From Pseudomonas sp. S09G 359 (lineage in GTDB: Bacteria > Pseudomonadota > Gammaproteobacteria > Pseudomonadales > Pseudomonadaceae): DNA of 64,000 nt. Position numbers and translations under genes: made by a program. A model generated the notes under the pieces. It was given only the letters and a program-made list of their open reading frames with translations, did not search any database and was not told the origin of the DNA. Positions 28,387-41,660 of the stretch are shown here, in pieces. How positions within the stretch are numbered: position 1 is the first letter of the stretch; each line of letters starts with the position of its first letter. The DNA lies in the NCBI RefSeq assembly GCF_002843605.1, contig NZ_CP025263.1, positions 1,184,501-1,248,500 of the forward strand. The letters run 5' to 3'.

Positions 28387-28474
28387 CCGGGGGTGCCAGG
28401 CCATGATGGTCGGGCTCGACGGCTGACACTGCACTCTGCAATCCATATGAATTTGATAGGGAAGGAACACCACA

Positions 28475-28756
28475 ATGGCTATTACTAAAGACCAACTGAT
28501 CGCTGACCTGGCTGAAGCAGTAGACGCACCGAAAACTACCGTGCGCGCTCTGCTGGACCAACTGAGCCAAGTTGTTGCTGACCAGCTGGAAAACGGCGGC
28601 GAAATCACTCTGCCAGGCGTTGGCAAACTGAAAGTGACCGAGCGTCCTGCCCGTACTGGCCGTAACCCTTCGACTGGCGCTGCCATCGAAATCGCTGCCA
28701 AGAAAGTTATCAAGCTGGTTGTGGCCAAAGGCCTGACCGACGCTGTTAACAAGTAA
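28475..28756 (+). CDS. HU-family DNA-binding protein
   Basis: A 93-aa histone-like protein. The HU fold is clear: N-terminal helices MAITKDQLIADLAEAVDAPK, then LPGVGKLKVTERPARTGRNPSTG, where the arm with its RNP tip intercalates DNA. It is longer and more acidic at the N-terminus than standard HupB and is probably the Pseudomonas third HU-type (HupN-like). GGAAGGA precedes the ATG, and a strong terminator follows. Confidence 0.92.
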   Translation: MAITKDQLIADLAEAVDAPKTTVRALLDQLSQVVADQLENGGEITLPGVGKLKVTERPARTGRNPSTGAAIEIAAKKVIKLVVAKGLTDAVNK

Positions 28757-28767
28757 GACGCAGCAAA

Positions 28768-28806
28768 AAAAACCGTGCTCCGGAGCGATCCGGGCACGGT
28801 TTTTTG
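28768..28806 (+). terminator. Intrinsic terminator after the HU gene
   Basis: AAAAACCGTGC pairs with GCACGGTTTTT, with a short inner CCGG pairing in the loop, followed by T residues. It lies 11 bases after the HU stop. Confidence 0.9.
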
Positions 28807-28832
28807 TTGCCTGCGATTTGTGCAGGGCTTTG

Positions 28833-28862
28833 TGTGGCAAGGGAGCAAGCTCCCTTGCCACA
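28833..28862. repeat. Short REP-like palindrome after rlmF
   Basis: TGTGGCAAGGGAGC / GCTCCCTTGCCACA is a perfect 14-bp stem with a 2-base centre, three bases from the rlmF stop. It is a variant of the local REP families and probably also acts as a transcript end. Confidence 0.75.
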
Positions 28863-28865
28863 GGG

Positions 28866-29933
28866 TTAGTCGCGCACCCAGCGCTGGCGCCAGATCTGCT
28901 GTTCGTTCTTGGTCTGGAAGGTCCAGGCGACGAAACGGCTTTGCTTCTGGCCCTGGGACATTTCCACCACCTGGCTTTCCAGCACGCCGGCTTTTTTCAG
29001 GGCTGTCTCGATCGCGGGCAAGTTCGACGCTTTTGACACCAGGGTGCTGAACCACAACACCTTGTGGGCAAAGTTCGCGCTTTCTGCAATCAGCTGCGTC
29101 ACAAACCGCGCTTCACCGCCTTCACACCACAGCTCGGCCGATTGGCCACCGAAGTTCAGCACCGGCAGCTTGCGCTTGGGGTCGGCCTTGCCGAGGGCGC
29201 GCCACTTGCGCTCGCTGCCCTTGGTGGCTTCGTCCATGGACGCGTGGAACGGCGGGTTGCACATGGTCAGGTCAAAGCGCTCGCCCGGCTCCAGCAGGCC
29301 CAGCAGGATGTGCTTGGGGTTTGGCTGCTGGCGCAACTGGATGACCTTGCTCAGGTCATTGGACTGCACGATGGCCTTGGCGGCGGCCACGGCGATAGGG
29401 TCGACCTCGGAACCGAGGAAGTTCCAGCGATACTCCATGTAGCCAATCAGCGGGTAGACGCAGTTGGCGCCCATGCCGATGTCCAGCACCTTGACGATCG
29501 ACCCGCGCGGGATCTTGCCGTCGTTGACGCTGGCCAGCAGGTCGGCGAGGAAGTGCACGTAGTCGGCACGCCCCGGCACCGGCGGGCACAGGTAATCCTG
29601 CGGGATGTCCCAGTGCTGTATGCCATAGAAGGATTTGAGCAACGCCCGGTTGAACACCCGCACCGCATCCGGGCTGGCGAAGTCGATGCTTTCCTTGCCG
29701 TACGGGTTGATGATCACGAATTGCGCCAGTTCCGGCGTGGTCTTGATCAGCGCCGGGAAGTCGTAACGGCCTGTGTGGCGGTTGCGCGGATGCAGGGTGG
29801 CCTCTTTGCGCGGTACCACGGGTTTGGCCGTGGTTGCGGTTTTAGGCTTCTTGCGTGGCGGTTTTGGCGTGCTGGGGGCTGTCATAGGCTGCGTCGATTC
29901 TGGGGTTGTTTCAAAAGTGGCGGGTATTGTCAC
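28866..29933 (-). CDS. rlmF: 23S rRNA (adenine-1618-N6)-methyltransferase
   Basis: SAM-dependent methyltransferase that modifies A1618 of 23S rRNA. The motif [15 protein letters not shown] (SAM site) and the catalytic NPPF in [12 protein letters not shown] are clear. The N-terminus is a Pro/Lys/Thr-rich stretch ([17 protein letters not shown]) expected to be flexible. The start is uncertain: a GTG at 29933 (355 aa) or an ATG at 29885 (339 aa); neither has a strong ribosome site. Confidence 0.92.
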   Translation of the reverse strand: MTIPATFETTPESTQPMTAPSTPKPPRKKPKTATTAKPVVPRKEATLHPRNRHTGRYDFPALIKTTPELAQFVIINPYGKESIDFASPDAVRVFNRALLKSFYGIQHWDIPQDYLCPPVPGRADYVHFLADLLASVNDGKIPRGSIVKVLDIGMGANCVYPLIGYMEYRWNFLGSEVDPIAVAAAKAIVQSNDLSKVIQLRQQPNPKHILLGLLEPGERFDLTMCNPPFHASMDEATKGSERKWRALGKADPKRKLPVLNFGGQSAELWCEGGEARFVTQLIAESANFAHKVLWFSTLVSKASNLPAIETALKKAGVLESQVVEMSQGQKQSRFVAWTFQTKNEQQIWRQRWVRD

Positions 29934-29957
29934 ACATTCCGAAGTTCACCTCGGTTA

Positions 29958-30050
29958 AATGTGGGAGCGGGCTTGCTCGCGAATGCGCTGCGTCAGTCAC
30001 TGAATGTGTTTCTGATGCACCGTATTCGCGAGCAAGCCCGCTCCCACATT
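29958..30050. repeat. BIME, type A (GTGGGAGCGGGCTTGCTCGCG)
   Basis: Inverted pair of REP units with ~45 bp between them, bounded by AATGTGGGAG and CTCCCACATT. It lies between rlmF and the valS terminator. Confidence 0.9.
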
Positions 30051-30068
30051 GATTGGGTTTTCAAGTCC

Positions 30069-30095
30069 AAAAAAAAGAGGCCCTAAGGCCTCTTT
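30069..30095 (-). terminator. Intrinsic terminator after valS
   Basis: The AAAGAGGCC / GGCCTCTTT stem with a 4-base loop is followed on the minus strand by a run of T (the A run at 30069-30076). It ends the pepA-holC-valS direction. Confidence 0.88.
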
Positions 30096-30113
30096 CCTAC
30101 ACTGGAATCCACC

Positions 30114-32960
30114 TTACAGGCTGGAAATCCGCGCATGTTGCTCCGCCAGCTTGCCCAAGGCCTGTTCAGCCTCGGCCAACTTGGCGCGTTCTTTCTCGAT
30201 CACTTCCGCAGGCGCCTTGTCGACGAACGCCGCGTTGGACAGCTTGCCGCCCACCCGCTGCACTTCGCCTTGCAGGCGTGCGATTTCCTTGTCGAGACGG
30301 GCCAGTTCCGCGCCCTTGTCGATCAGGCCGGCCATGGGCACCAGCACTTCCATCTCGCCAACCAGAGCGGTGGCGGACAGCGGTGCTTCGGCGTCAGCCG
30401 CCAATACCGTGATCGACTCCAGCTTCGCCAGCTTCTTGAGCAGCGCATCATTCTCGGTGAGACGGCGCTGGTCTTCGGCGCTGGCGTTTTTCACGAACAC
30501 CGCCAGTGGCTTGCCCGGCCCGATGTTCATTTCGGCACGGATGTTACGTGTGCCCATCATCAGGGTCTTGAGCCATTCGATATCGCTTTCAGCGGCCTCA
30601 TCGATGCGCGCTTCATTGGCCACCGGCCAAGGCTGCAGCATGATGGTCTTGCCTTCGATACCGGCCAGCGGCGCGATGCGCTGCCAGATTTCTTCGGTGA
30701 TGAACGGCATGAACGGGTGCGCCAGGCGCAGCGCCACTTCGAGCACGCGCACCAGGGTGCGACGGGTGCCGCGCTGGCGTTCGATCGGCGAGTTTTCGTC
30801 CCACAGCACAGGCTTGGAGAGTTCCAGGTACCAGTCGCAATACTGGTTCCAGATGAACTCGTACAAGGCCTGGGCGGCCAGGTCGAAGCGGAACTGGTCG
30901 AGTTGGCGGGTCACTTCGGCTTCGGTACGTTGCAGCTGCGAGATGATCCAGCGATCCGCCAGGCTCAGTTCGACGGCTTCGCCGTTCTGGCCACAATCTT
31001 CGCCTTTATCCAGCACGTAGCGCGCGGCGTTCCAGATCTTGTTGCAGAAGTTGCGATAGCCTTCGACGCGGCCCATGTCGAACTTGATGTCGCGACCGGT
31101 GGACGCCAGCGAGCAGAAGGTGAAACGCAGGGCGTCGGTGCCATAGCTGGCGATACCGTCGGCGAACTCGTCGCGGGTCTGCTTCTCGATCTTCTTCGCC
31201 AGTTTCGGCTGCATCAGGCCCGAGGTGCGTTTCTGCACCAGGGTTTCCAGGTCGATGCCGTCGATGATGTCCAGCGGGTCGAGGACGTTGCCCTTGGACT
31301 TGGACATCTTCTGGCCCTGGCCATCACGCACCAGGCCATGCACGTACACGGTCTTGAACGGTACCTGCGGGGTGCCGTCTTCGTTTTTCACCAAGTGCAT
31401 GGTGAGCATGATCATCCGGGCAACCCAGAAGAAAATGATATCGAAGCCGGTGACCAGCACGTCGGTGGAGTGGAATTTCTTCAGGAACTCGGTCTGCTGC
31501 GGCCACCCCAGGGTAGAGAAGGTCCACAGGCCCGAACTGAACCAGGTGTCGAGTACGTCGTTGTCTTGCTGCAGCGCGATGTCCGCGCCCAGGTTGTGCT
31601 TGGCGCGTACTTCGGCTTCGTCGCGGCCCACGTAGACCTTGCCCGACTCGTCGTACCAGGCCGGAATGCGGTGGCCCCACCACAGTTGACGGCTGATGCA
31701 CCAATCCTGGATGTCGCGCATCCACGAGAAGTACATGTTTTCGTACTGCTTGGGCACGAACTGGATGCGGCCGTCTTCTACGGCAGCAATCGCCGGTTCA
31801 GCCAGCGGCTTGGTGGAGACGTACCACTGGTCGGTCAGCCACGGCTCGATGATGGTGCCGGAGCGGTCGCCTTTCGGTACTTTGAGACCGTGGTCGTCGA
31901 CGCTCACCAGCAGGCCGGCGGCGTCGAAGGCAGCCACGATCTGCTTGCGTGCTTCGAAACGGTCGAGGCCGGCGTATTCGGCCGGGATCTTGCCGTCGAT
32001 GCTCTCGTTCAGCGTGCCGTCCAGGTTGAACACCTGGCAGGCCGGCAGCACGGCAGCGTTTTTGTCGAAGATGTTCAGCAGCGGCAGGTTGTGGCGCTTG
32101 CCGACTTCATAGTCGTTGAAATCGTGGGCCGGGGTGATCTTCACGCAGCCGGTGCCGAATTCAGGGTCGCAGTAGTCGTCCGCAATGATCGGGATGCGGC
32201 GGCCAACCAGTGGCAGCTCGACAAACTTGCCGATCAGCGCCTGGTAGCGTTCATCGTTCGGGTTAACGGCCACGGCGGCGTCGCCGAGCATGGTTTCCGG
32301 ACGAGTGGTGGCGACGATCAGGTAGTCGTTACCTTCGGCGGTCTTGGCGCCGTCGGCCAGCGGGTACTTGAGGTTCCACAGGAAGCCTTTCTCGTCGTGG
32401 TTTTCCACTTCGAGGTCGGAAATTGCCGTGTGCAACTTGGTGTCCCAGTTGACCAGGCGCTTGCCGCGGTAGATCAGGCCGTCTTCGTGCAGGCGTACGA
32501 AGGCTTCTTTCACCGATTCCGACAGGCCGTCGTCCATGGTGAAGCGCTCGCGGCTCCAGTCTACGGACGAGCCCAGGCGACGGATCTGACGGCTGATATT
32601 GCCGCCGGACTGGTCTTTCCATTCCCAGATCTTTTCCAGGAATTTTTCGCGGCCCAGGTCGTGACGGTTCTGGCCGGTGGCTTCCAACTGGCGTTCCACC
32701 AGCATCTGCGTGGCGATACCGGCGTGGTCGGTACCCGGTTGCCACAGGGTGTTACGGCCCTGCATGCGGCGGAAACGGATCAACGCATCCATGATCGCAT
32801 TGTTGAAGCCATGGCCCATGTGCAGGCTGCCAGTGACGTTCGGTGGCGGAATCATGATGGTGTAGGACTCGCCCGCACCTTGCGGAGCGAAATAGTTCTC
32901 GGACTCCCAGGTGTTGTACCAGGAAGTTTCAATAGCGTGCGGCTGGTAGGTCTTATCCAT
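30114..32960 (-). CDS. valS: Valyl-tRNA synthetase
   Basis: Class Ia aminoacyl-tRNA synthetase, 948 aa. The HIGH-type motif is [14 protein letters not shown] near residue 40, and the KMSKS loop is [10 protein letters not shown]. It has the CP1 editing domain and the C-terminal coiled-coil tRNA arm ([22 protein letters not shown]). The start is the ATG at 32960 (MDKTYQPH), the usual Pseudomonas start; eight upstream codons are open. Downstream of holC on the same strand. Confidence 0.97.
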   Translation of the reverse strand: MDKTYQPHAIETSWYNTWESENYFAPQGAGESYTIMIPPPNVTGSLHMGHGFNNAIMDALIRFRRMQGRNTLWQPGTDHAGIATQMLVERQLEATGQNRHDLGREKFLEKIWEWKDQSGGNISRQIRRLGSSVDWSRERFTMDDGLSESVKEAFVRLHEDGLIYRGKRLVNWDTKLHTAISDLEVENHDEKGFLWNLKYPLADGAKTAEGNDYLIVATTRPETMLGDAAVAVNPNDERYQALIGKFVELPLVGRRIPIIADDYCDPEFGTGCVKITPAHDFNDYEVGKRHNLPLLNIFDKNAAVLPACQVFNLDGTLNESIDGKIPAEYAGLDRFEARKQIVAAFDAAGLLVSVDDHGLKVPKGDRSGTIIEPWLTDQWYVSTKPLAEPAIAAVEDGRIQFVPKQYENMYFSWMRDIQDWCISRQLWWGHRIPAWYDESGKVYVGRDEAEVRAKHNLGADIALQQDNDVLDTWFSSGLWTFSTLGWPQQTEFLKKFHSTDVLVTGFDIIFFWVARMIMLTMHLVKNEDGTPQVPFKTVYVHGLVRDGQGQKMSKSKGNVLDPLDIIDGIDLETLVQKRTSGLMQPKLAKKIEKQTRDEFADGIASYGTDALRFTFCSLASTGRDIKFDMGRVEGYRNFCNKIWNAARYVLDKGEDCGQNGEAVELSLADRWIISQLQRTEAEVTRQLDQFRFDLAAQALYEFIWNQYCDWYLELSKPVLWDENSPIERQRGTRRTLVRVLEVALRLAHPFMPFITEEIWQRIAPLAGIEGKTIMLQPWPVANEARIDEAAESDIEWLKTLMMGTRNIRAEMNIGPGKPLAVFVKNASAEDQRRLTENDALLKKLAKLESITVLAADAEAPLSATALVGEMEVLVPMAGLIDKGAELARLDKEIARLQGEVQRVGGKLSNAAFVDKAPAEVIEKERAKLAEAEQALGKLAEQHARISSL

Positions 32961-33064
32961 GCGCGGCGGGACCCTAGTTGGCATTTATTCAGGAAAGCCG
33001 GCAAGTATAACGGGGGAGGGCGTGGAGGGCGAGTTGAAGACGGGCTTAAGGTTGGCGTTGAGCA

Positions 33065-33156
33065 AATGTGGGAGCGGGCTTGCTCGCGAATGCAGTGTAA
33101 CAGTCACCGGATGGATTGACTGAACCACCGCATTCGCGAGCAAGCCCGCTCCCACA
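33065..33156. repeat. BIME, type A
   Basis: Inverted REP pair in the spacer between the holC-linked gene and valS on the same strand, so it sits inside a likely transcription unit. Confidence 0.9.
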
Positions 33157-33173
33157 GGGGATCTGTGTGTGGC

Positions 33174-33545
33174 TCAGGATTGGTATTGGCTGAGCAACCG
33201 CTCCATCCGCGCATCCAGCCGACGCTTGATCTCGGTTTCGATATGCGGGGCGAAGTCGTCGATCACGTCTTGCATGATCAATTGCGCAGCGGCGCGCAGT
33301 TCGTTGTCCAGGTGCAGCAGCAGGGCGTCCTGGGTTTTTTCGGCGACGGGCGCCGGGGCGGCCGGCGCTTTGGCAGCAGGCTTGTTGTCCACCGCGTCGA
33401 ACAGCATGGGGATCTGTACGTCATCCTCCACGGATTCGGTCAGCAGCGGCGGTTGCAAGTCATCATCACCCAGCAGCTGACGGATCGACTCGAGGTCATC
33501 CAGCAGGTGGTCGTCTTTTTTTATAGGGTTGGGAGTGTCCATCAT
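33174..33545 (-). CDS. Conserved protein of unknown function next to holC
   Basis: A 123-aa acidic protein: a charged N-terminus (MMDTPNPIKKDDHLLDDLESI), an Ala/Pro-rich linker (KPAAKAPAAPAPVAEK), and a helical C-terminus (LDNELRAAAQLIMQDVIDDFAPHIETEIKRRLDARMERLL). It sits four bases after holC and before valS, a position where pseudomonads commonly carry such a gene. No function can be assigned. The start at 33545 is the first of two adjacent ATGs; the frame is open further upstream inside holC. Confidence 0.7.
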   Translation of the reverse strand: MMDTPNPIKKDDHLLDDLESIRQLLGDDDLQPPLLTESVEDDVQIPMLFDAVDNKPAAKAPAAPAPVAEKTQDALLLHLDNELRAAAQLIMQDVIDDFAPHIETEIKRRLDARMERLLSQYQS

Positions 33546-33549
33546 GTAC

Positions 33550-33978
33550 TCAAAGTCGTTGTAGCCGGTGATCTTGCAAAGGATAGCCCTGTTCGCGGTA
33601 GAAGCGGAAACTCTCCCGCGCGGCCTGACGAATAGCCGGGTCTTCCACCACCACCTCCGCCACACGGGCAAATGCCTTGGCGAAGGGCGGTACTTTCAGG
33701 TCCAGGTTGACCAGCAGGTCATGGTGATCGCCGCAGCTGTCGCCCAAACCCAGCACCACCAGGCCGTCGGGTTCGGATTCGGCGGGGCCGTGGGGCACGA
33801 AGCTTTCGCCCTTGAAGCGCCACAGGCGTGCATCAAGCTCGTCGCGTTGGGCCGCGTCGCTGCAATGCAGGTAGATGCGGTGGCCCATGCGCCAGGCTTT
33901 TTCGCTGAGTTTGCAGGCAAAGTCCAGGCGTGCCGAAGGATCGGCGCTGGGCAATATATAGAAGTCGACTTGGGTCAT
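33550..33978 (-). CDS. holC: DNA polymerase III chi subunit
   Basis: A 142-aa subunit of the clamp-loader complex that links psi to SSB. The family pattern is visible: VDFYILP at the start, ACKLSEKAWRMGHRIYLHC, LWRFKGESFVPHG, and VVEDPAIRQAARESFRFYREQGYPLQDH at the end. Lies between pepA and valS, as is usual in gammaproteobacteria. Confidence 0.93.
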   Translation of the reverse strand: MTQVDFYILPSADPSARLDFACKLSEKAWRMGHRIYLHCSDAAQRDELDARLWRFKGESFVPHGPAESEPDGLVVLGLGDSCGDHHDLLVNLDLKVPPFAKAFARVAEVVVEDPAIRQAARESFRFYREQGYPLQDHRLQRL

Positions 33979-34032
33979 TGCGGTTCCTGAGGCCGGGGCG
34001 GCGCGTTCATCACCGCCCCGGCATCTTCAGTT

Positions 34033-36918
<2,886 letters not shown>

Positions 36919-36926
<8 letters not shown>

Positions 36927-37998
36927 GCTCGATCGCTACATTGGTAGCAGCGTACTGATCGCCATTCTGGCGGTATTGGGCATCATCCTCGGCCTGGCGT
37001 CGTTGTTCGCCTTCATCGATGAAGTCGGCAACGTCAGCGACACCTACACCGTGTGGGACGTGCTCAGCTACGTGGCCCTCACCGCGCCGCGTCGCCTCTA
37101 CGACATGATGCCGATGGCCGCATTGATCGGCTGTCTGATCGGCCTGGGCAGCCTGGCCAGCAACAGCGAGCTGACCATCATGCGCGCCGCCGGCGTGTCC
37201 ATCGGTCGTATCGTCTGGGCGGTGATGAAGCCGATGTTGCTGCTGATGCTGTGCAGCGTGCTGATCGGCGAGTACGTCGCCCCGCCGGCTGAAACCACGG
37301 CCCAGGCCAATCGCGCCCTGGCCCAGGGCTCGGGCGATGCGCAAAGCTCCAAGCACGGCCTGTGGCACCGCCAGGGGGATGAATTCATCCACATCAACGC
37401 CGTGCAACCGGGCGGCCTGCTGATTGGTGTGACGCGCTATACGTTCGACAAGGAACGTCACTTGCTGTCGTCCAGTTTCGCCAAACGCGCGCAGTACAGC
37501 GGCGAAAAATGGCAACTGAGCGACATCACCACGACGTACTTCCGCAACATCGGCCAAGGCACCAAGGCCAGCACCGAAGTGATCAATGTGCCGAGCGAAG
37601 AGTGGGATATCGCCCTCAAGCCGCAATTGCTCAATACGGTGGTGATGATCCCGGAAAGCCTGCCGATCTCCGGGTTGTGGGGCTATATCCACTACCTCAA
37701 GGACCAGGGCCTGAATAACGGCCGCTACTGGCTGGCGTTTTGGGTCAAGGTGTTGCAGCCGGTCGTCACCGCCGCGCTGGTGTTGATGGCAATTTCGTTC
37801 ATCTTCGGCCCGTTGCGCTCCGTTACCCTTGGCCAGCGTGTGTTTACTGGCGTGCTGGTGGGCTTTACCTTCCGTATCGCCCAGGACCTGCTCGGCCCGT
37901 CGAGCCTGGTGTTCGGGTTCTCGCCGCTGTTTGCGGTGCTGGTGCCGACCGCTATCTGCGCCCTGGCCGGGTTCTGGCTGTTGCGCCGAGCCGGTTGA
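36919..37998 (+). CDS. lptG: LPS export ABC permease LptG
   Basis: Second permease of LptB2FG, 359 aa, with the same six-helix plus jellyroll plan (LDRYIGSSVLIAILAVLGIILGLASLFAFIDE; ending TAICALAGFWLLRRAG). It starts at a GTG inside the end of lptF, so the two subunits are co-translated. An intrinsic terminator follows. Confidence 0.94.
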
Positions 37999-38014
37999 TA
38001 CCGCGCTTATGCAC

Positions 38015-38050
38015 AAAAAATGCCCCGCTCAGATGAGTGGGGCATTTTTG
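38015..38050 (+). terminator. Intrinsic terminator after lptG
   Basis: TGCCCCGCTC pairs with GAGTGGGGCA (one G-U pair), flanked by an A run and ending in five T. It separates lptG from lepA. Confidence 0.9.
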
Positions 38051-38149
38051 TTCTGGTCAGCAAAGATGACGTCTGGCCTGAGCATCAGGTACAATTCCCG
38101 GCTATTTTTCAGCGGGCAATCTGCCTGCAGCCTTTTTGAGTGTTGATCC

Positions 38150-39949
38150 GTGAGTGATTTGAGTCATATCCGCAATTTCTCCATCATCGCCCACATTGAC
38201 CATGGTAAGTCGACGCTGGCCGATCGATTCATCCAGATGTGCGGCGGCCTTGCCGAGCGTGAAATGGAAGCCCAGGTACTGGATTCCATGGACCTCGAAC
38301 GCGAGCGCGGGATCACCATCAAGGCCCACAGCGTTACTCTGTATTACACCGCCAAAGACGGTATCAAGTACCAGCTGAACTTCATTGACACCCCCGGGCA
38401 CGTCGACTTCACCTACGAAGTCAGCCGGTCGTTGGCGGCCTGTGAAGGCGCCTTGCTGGTGGTTGATGCGGGCCAGGGCGTCGAAGCCCAATCCGTGGCC
38501 AACTGCTACACCGCGATCGAGCAGGGCCTTGAGGTCATGCCGGTATTGAACAAGATCGACCTGCCGCAGGCCGACCCAGACCGCGTTAAAGAAGAAATCG
38601 AAAAAATCATCGGCATTGACGCCACCGACGCCGTCGAGTGCAGCGCCAAGACCGGCCTGGGCGTCGACGAAGTGCTCGAGCGCCTGGTCAAGACCATTCC
38701 TGCGCCGACCGGCAACTACGAAGATCCGCTGCAAGCGTTGATCATCGACTCCTGGTTCGACAACTACCTGGGCGTTGTGTCCCTGGTACGTGTGCGCCAC
38801 GGCCGGGTGAAGAAGGGCGACAAGATCCTGGTCAAATCCACCGGCAAGATCCACCTGGTGGACAGCGTCGGTGTATTCAACCCGAAACACACCGCCACCA
38901 CCGACCTCAAGGCCGGTGAAGTGGGCTTCATCATCGCCGGCATCAAGGATATTCACGGGGCGCCGGTGGGTGACACCCTGACCTTGAGTTCGACCCCTGA
39001 TGTCGACGTGCTGCCCGGCTTCAAACGCATCCAGCCGCAGGTGTACGCCGGCCTGTTCCCGGTCAGCTCCGACGACTTCGAAGACTTCCGCGAAGCGCTG
39101 CAGAAGCTGACCCTCAACGACTCGTCGTTGCAGTACACCCCGGAAAGCTCCGACGCCCTGGGCTTCGGCTTCCGTTGCGGGTTCCTGGGCATGCTGCACA
39201 TGGAGATCATCCAGGAGCGCCTCGAGCGCGAATACGACCTGGACCTGATCACCACCGCGCCGACGGTTATTTTTGAGCTGGCGCTGAAAACCGGTGAAAC
39301 GATTTACGTCGACAACCCGTCCAAGCTTCCAGACCTGTCCTCCATCGAAGACATGCGCGAGCCGATCGTGCGGGCCAATATCCTGGTACCGCAGGAACAC
39401 CTGGGCAATGTCATTACCCTGTGTATCGAAAAGCGTGGCGTCCAGCACGACATGCTGTTCCTCGGTACCCAAGTGCAAGTGACCTACGATTTGCCGATGA
39501 ACGAAGTGGTCCTGGACTTCTTCGACCGTCTCAAATCCACCAGCCGCGGCTATGCTTCGCTGGATTACCATTTCGATCGTTACCAATCGGCTAATCTGGT
39601 GAAACTGGATGTGCTGATCAACGGCGACAAGGTCGATGCCCTGGCACTCATCGTGCACAAGGACAACGCGCACTACAAAGGTCGCCAGTTGACCGAGAAG
39701 ATGAAAGAACTGATTCCGCGCCAGATGTTCGACGTCGCGATCCAGGCCGCCATTGGCGGGCAGATCATTGCGCGGACCTCCGTCAAGGCTCTCAGAAAGA
39801 ACGTACTGGCCAAATGCTACGGCGGCGACGTAAGCCGTAAGCGCAAACTGCTTGAGAAGCAAAAGGCCGGTAAAAAACGCATGAAGCAAGTGGGTAACGT
39901 GGAAATTCCACAAGAAGCCTTCCTTGCGGTGCTCAGGTTGGATAGTTAG
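38150..39949 (+). CDS. lepA: Elongation factor 4
   Basis: A 599-aa translational GTPase that acts on stalled ribosomes. G1 is [10 protein letters not shown]3 is DTPGHVDF, and G4 is NKID; the LepA-specific C-terminal domain ends [24 protein letters not shown] start ([11 protein letters not shown]). First gene of lepA-lepB-rnc-era-recO-pdxJ. In P. aeruginosa and P. putida the genes before it are algU-mucAB-mucD; here lptG is. Confidence 0.97.
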
Positions 39950-39954
39950 GTCCT

Positions 39955-40809
39955 ATGTCGCTAAATTTCCCGCTGTTGCTGGTCATCGCCGTTGCCGTTT
40001 GCGGTCTCCTGGCGTTGCTCGATCTGGTGTTCTTCGCCCCGCGTCGGCGGGCGGCTATCGCGTCCTATCAGGGCAGCGTCAGCCAGCCCGACGGTGTGGT
40101 GATCGAGAAGCTGAACAAAGAGCCTTTGCTGGTTGAATACGGCAAGTCGTTCTTCCCGGTGTTGTTCATCGTGCTGGTGCTGCGTTCGTTCCTGGTGGAA
40201 CCGTTTCAGATTCCTTCCGGGTCGATGAAGCCTACCCTGGATGTGGGCGACTTCATCCTGGTGAACAAGTTTTCCTACGGGATCCGCCTGCCGGTGATCG
40301 ACAAGAAGGTTATCGAGGTCGGTGACCCGCAGCGTGGCGACGTGATGGTGTTCCGCTACCCGAGCGACCCGAACGTCAACTACATCAAGCGTGTGGTTGG
40401 CCTGCCGGGCGACGTGATCCGCTACACCAGCGACAAGCGCCTGTTCATCAACGGTGAGTCGGTGGCCGAGAAACTGATCGGTTCCGAACCGAACAGCCTC
40501 GGCAGCGCTGAGCTGTATCAGGAAAAACTCGGCGCGGTAGAGCACGAAATCCGCAAGGAAATGAGCCGCTACCGTGCCCAGCCTGACGGCGAATGGAAAG
40601 TGCCGGCCGGGCACTACTTCATGATGGGCGACAACCGCGACAACTCCAATGACAGCCGCTACTGGGATGACCCCACTATTCCCAAGGAGTTGCTGGGCAT
40701 GGTTCCCGACCAGAATATCGTCGGCAAGGCCTTTGCGGTCTGGATGAGCTGGCCGGAACCCAAACTCAGCCACCTGCCGAACTTCTCGCGGGTCGGGCTG
40801 ATCAAGTAA
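39955..40809 (+). CDS. lepB: Signal peptidase I
   Basis: A 284-aa inner-membrane protease that removes Sec and Tat signal peptides. Two N-terminal helices; catalytic Ser in QIPSGSMKPTL and Lys in NYIKRVVGLPGD; the C-terminal GDNRDNSNDSRYWD motif. It starts five bases after lepA. Confidence 0.97.
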   Translation: MSLNFPLLLVIAVAVCGLLALLDLVFFAPRRRAAIASYQGSVSQPDGVVIEKLNKEPLLVEYGKSFFPVLFIVLVLRSFLVEPFQIPSGSMKPTLDVGDFILVNKFSYGIRLPVIDKKVIEVGDPQRGDVMVFRYPSDPNVNYIKRVVGLPGDVIRYTSDKRLFINGESVAEKLIGSEPNSLGSAELYQEKLGAVEHEIRKEMSRYRAQPDGEWKVPAGHYFMMGDNRDNSNDSRYWDDPTIPKELLGMVPDQNIVGKAFAVWMSWPEPKLSHLPNFSRVGLIK

Positions 40810-40815
40810 TACAAG

Positions 40816-40837
40816 CGGCGCTGTTCACACAGCGCCG
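40816..40837 (+). other. Hairpin in the lepB-rnc spacer
   Basis: CGGCGCTGT / ACAGCGCCG is a 9-bp perfect stem with a 4-base loop, followed by a short GCTTTTC. It may be a weak terminator or a processing site that uncouples rnc-era from lepAB. Confidence 0.5.
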
Positions 40838-40970
40838 AATGCTTTTCTGGGGCTCGGACAATTCCGGCGCCAGGCTGTAATCATCAGGATTTGAATTTGA
40901 ACACTGCGTCAATCGTCGATGGCCGCCGGTGCCACCCACTAGATATGCAGCAACTAGGTATGGATAAACC

Positions 40971-41660
40971 GTGACCGTTTCGCTAAGTCGTTTAGAGCGC
41001 CAGCTCGGCTACACCTTCAAGGATCAGGAATTGATGGTCCTTGCCCTCACACACCGCAGCTTTGCAGGGCGTAACAACGAGCGCCTGGAATTCCTCGGTG
41101 ATGCCATTCTCAATTTCGCCGCCGGTGAGGCGTTGTTCGAGCGCTTCCCGCAAGCGCGCGAAGGCCAGCTGTCGCGCCTGCGTGCACGCCTGGTGAAAGG
41201 CGAGACCCTGGCTGTGCTGGCCCGTGGTTTCGGCCTGGGCGAGTACCTGCGCCTGGGTTCCGGTGAATTGAAAAGCGGCGGTTTCCGTCGCGAGTCGATC
41301 CTCGCCGATGCCCTTGAGGCGCTGATCGGTGCGATCTACCTCGACGCGGGTATGGAGACGGCCAAGGAGCGCGTGGTCGCCTGGCTGGCTTCGGAGATCG
41401 AAAGCCTCACGCTGGTCGACACCAATAAAGATCCCAAGACCCGCCTGCAGGAATACCTGCAGTCGCGCGGGTGCGAACTGCCACGCTACGAAGTGGTGGA
41501 TATCCAGGGTGAGCCGCATTGCCGCGTATTCTTCGTGGAATGTGAAATCACCTTACTGAATGAAAAAAGCCGAGGTCAGGGTGTGAGCCGTCGTATTGCC
41601 GAACAGGTAGCGGCCGCTGCAGCACTGATTGCCCTGGGCGTGGAGAATGGCCATGACTGA
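40971..41660 (+). CDS. rnc: Ribonuclease III
   Basis: A 229-aa double-strand RNA endonuclease. Catalytic domain with signature [13 protein letters not shown] and the second acidic cluster [16 protein letters not shown]-terminal dsRNA-binding domain ([14 protein letters not shown] to [11 protein letters not shown]). GTG start. Overlaps era by eight bases, the standard rnc-era coupling. Confidence 0.96.
   Translation: MTVSLSRLERQLGYTFKDQELMVLALTHRSFAGRNNERLEFLGDAILNFAAGEALFERFPQAREGQLSRLRARLVKGETLAVLARGFGLGEYLRLGSGELKSGGFRRESILADALEALIGAIYLDAGMETAKERVVAWLASEIESLTLVDTNKDPKTRLQEYLQSRGCELPRYEVVDIQGEPHCRVFFVECEITLLNEKSRGQGVSRRIAEQVAAAAALIALGVENGHD

Noticed and set aside
30135..33119. Open frame of ~990 codons on the plus strand opposite valS
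   Set aside because: Shadow of valS; no recognisable domain, and composition typical of a reverse-strand frame.
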